Source: Enterobacter chengduensis (GTDB lineage Bacteria; Pseudomonadota; Gammaproteobacteria; Enterobacterales; Enterobacteriaceae). From it: a stretch of 64,000 nucleotides of DNA. This document shows, piece after piece, positions 63,582-64,000 of this stretch. The translations under genes were made by a program, and so were the position numbers. The stretch lies in the NCBI RefSeq assembly GCF_001984825.2, contig NZ_CP043318.1:1550001-1614000 (forward strand), written 5' to 3'. Positions within the stretch are counted from its first letter, which is position 1, and every line of letters starts with the position of its first letter. The notes under the pieces were generated by a model. The model saw only the letters and a program-made list of their open reading frames with translations, searched no databases and was not told where the DNA came from.

Positions 63582-64000
63582 AGGTGGATCTCCGCGCTGA
63601 GCGGGGCATGGTCGGAAAGATGTCGCCAGTTGAGGAGCGCCAGGGCGGTCGGGCTGCTGGCGTGGGCATTTTTCACGTAGATGCGGTCAAGCCGGAGCAG
63701 CGGGAAACGGACCGGAAAGGTGCGCGCAGGCCTGCCGTTGGCGCGAGTAAAAATCTCCTCCAGCCCGGCCTGCACCTTCAGCCGATGGTTTGCCCGCTGC
63801 CGCCAGTCGTTGAAATCGCCCGCCACCACTACCGGTTCACCTTCGGGAAGCGCGTTGGCCCAGTCGGCCAGCATATTCAGCTGCGCCTGACGATGGGCCT
63901 CGCGCAGGCCAAGGTGAACACAGCCGACATGGATGGGCTGCTCAAGGTCGGGCGGGGTAATGCGGCAGTAAAGCAGGCCGCGCTTTTCGCTTTCTCCGAC
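63578..64000 (-). CDS. ybhP: YbhP, endonuclease/exonuclease/phosphatase family (5' end outside window)
   Basis: The 3' 140 codons of a family protein about 250 aa long in E. coli. The visible part has [30 protein letters not shown] (the metal-binding Asp-Asn pair) and [14 protein letters not shown] (the catalytic Asp-His). The reading frame is open to the window edge; the first 110 residues or so lie beyond it. It is first in the operon with clsB and ybhN. Substrate unknown. Confidence 0.93.
   Translation of the reverse strand, partial: VGESEKRGLLYCRITPPDLEQPIHVGCVHLGLREAHRQAQLNMLADWANALPEGEPVVVAGDFNDWRQRANHRLKVQAGLEEIFTRANGRPARTFPVRFPLLRLDRIYVKNAHASSPTALALLNWRHLSDHAPLSAEIHL

Overview
This is a chromosomal window from an enteric bacterium of the Enterobacteriaceae. 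The proteins are close to Escherichia coli throughout, but two features exclude E. coli K-12: a histidine-utilisation (hut) cluster lies between gal/mod and bio, and mngRAB is absent between sucD and cydA. The combination points to Enterobacter, most likely the E. cloacae complex or a near relative such as Lelliottia. The genus is an inference from gene order and protein similarity as I remember them; no search was run.

Layout. 1-142 is the 5' end of gltA. 593-10660 is the sdhCDAB-sucABCD respiratory/TCA operon, ending in a terminator and a probable 3'-UTR small RNA (SdhX-like). 10661-14496 is cydABX-ybgE (cytochrome bd-I) behind a long FNR-type regulatory region. 14595-20189 is ybgC-tolQRA-tolB-pal-cpoB (Tol-Pal envelope system). 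20351-20829 is an array of five tRNA genes (Lys-Val-Lys-Lys-Lys). 21052-24259 holds nadA-pnuC (NAD supply) with convergent zitB and ybgS. 24562-26428 holds aroG and gpmA. 26635-30893 is the galETKM operon on the minus strand. 31095-36402 holds modF, modE, acrZ and modABC (molybdate). 36403-39759 holds ybhA, pgl and ybhC. An intact phage lambda attB-type core lies at 39809-39823. 39984-46228 is hutIGC plus hutUH. 46312-51840 holds ybhB and bioA/bioBFCD around a BirA operator. 51803-52525 is an orphan UrtE-like ABC ATPase. 53278-55293 is uvrB. 55341-56512 is an IS110-family insertion sequence. 56537-57445 is ybhK (YvcK family). 57683-60500 is a Moco riboswitch with moaABCDE. 60565-64000 holds ybhL, ybhN, clsB and a partial ybhP.

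How the parts connect. Most of the window is conserved core metabolism: citrate synthase, succinate dehydrogenase, 2-oxoglutarate dehydrogenase and succinyl-CoA synthetase feed electrons to quinol, which cytochrome bd oxidises. ModE links molybdate uptake (modABC) to cofactor synthesis (moa) through two matching 24-bp operator-like inverted repeats. BirA, GalR/GalS, HutC, TyrR, NadR, Fur, FNR and LexA sites can be read directly upstream of their expected targets.

Accessory content is small. The parts most worth a second look are the IS110-type element with its structured leader (a candidate bridge RNA) inserted in a palindromic repeat, the orphan ABC ATPase with a degenerate signature motif, the conserved lambda attB next to hut, and a possible leader peptide before cydA. 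I found no CRISPR array, prophage, toxin-antitoxin pair or obvious defence system.
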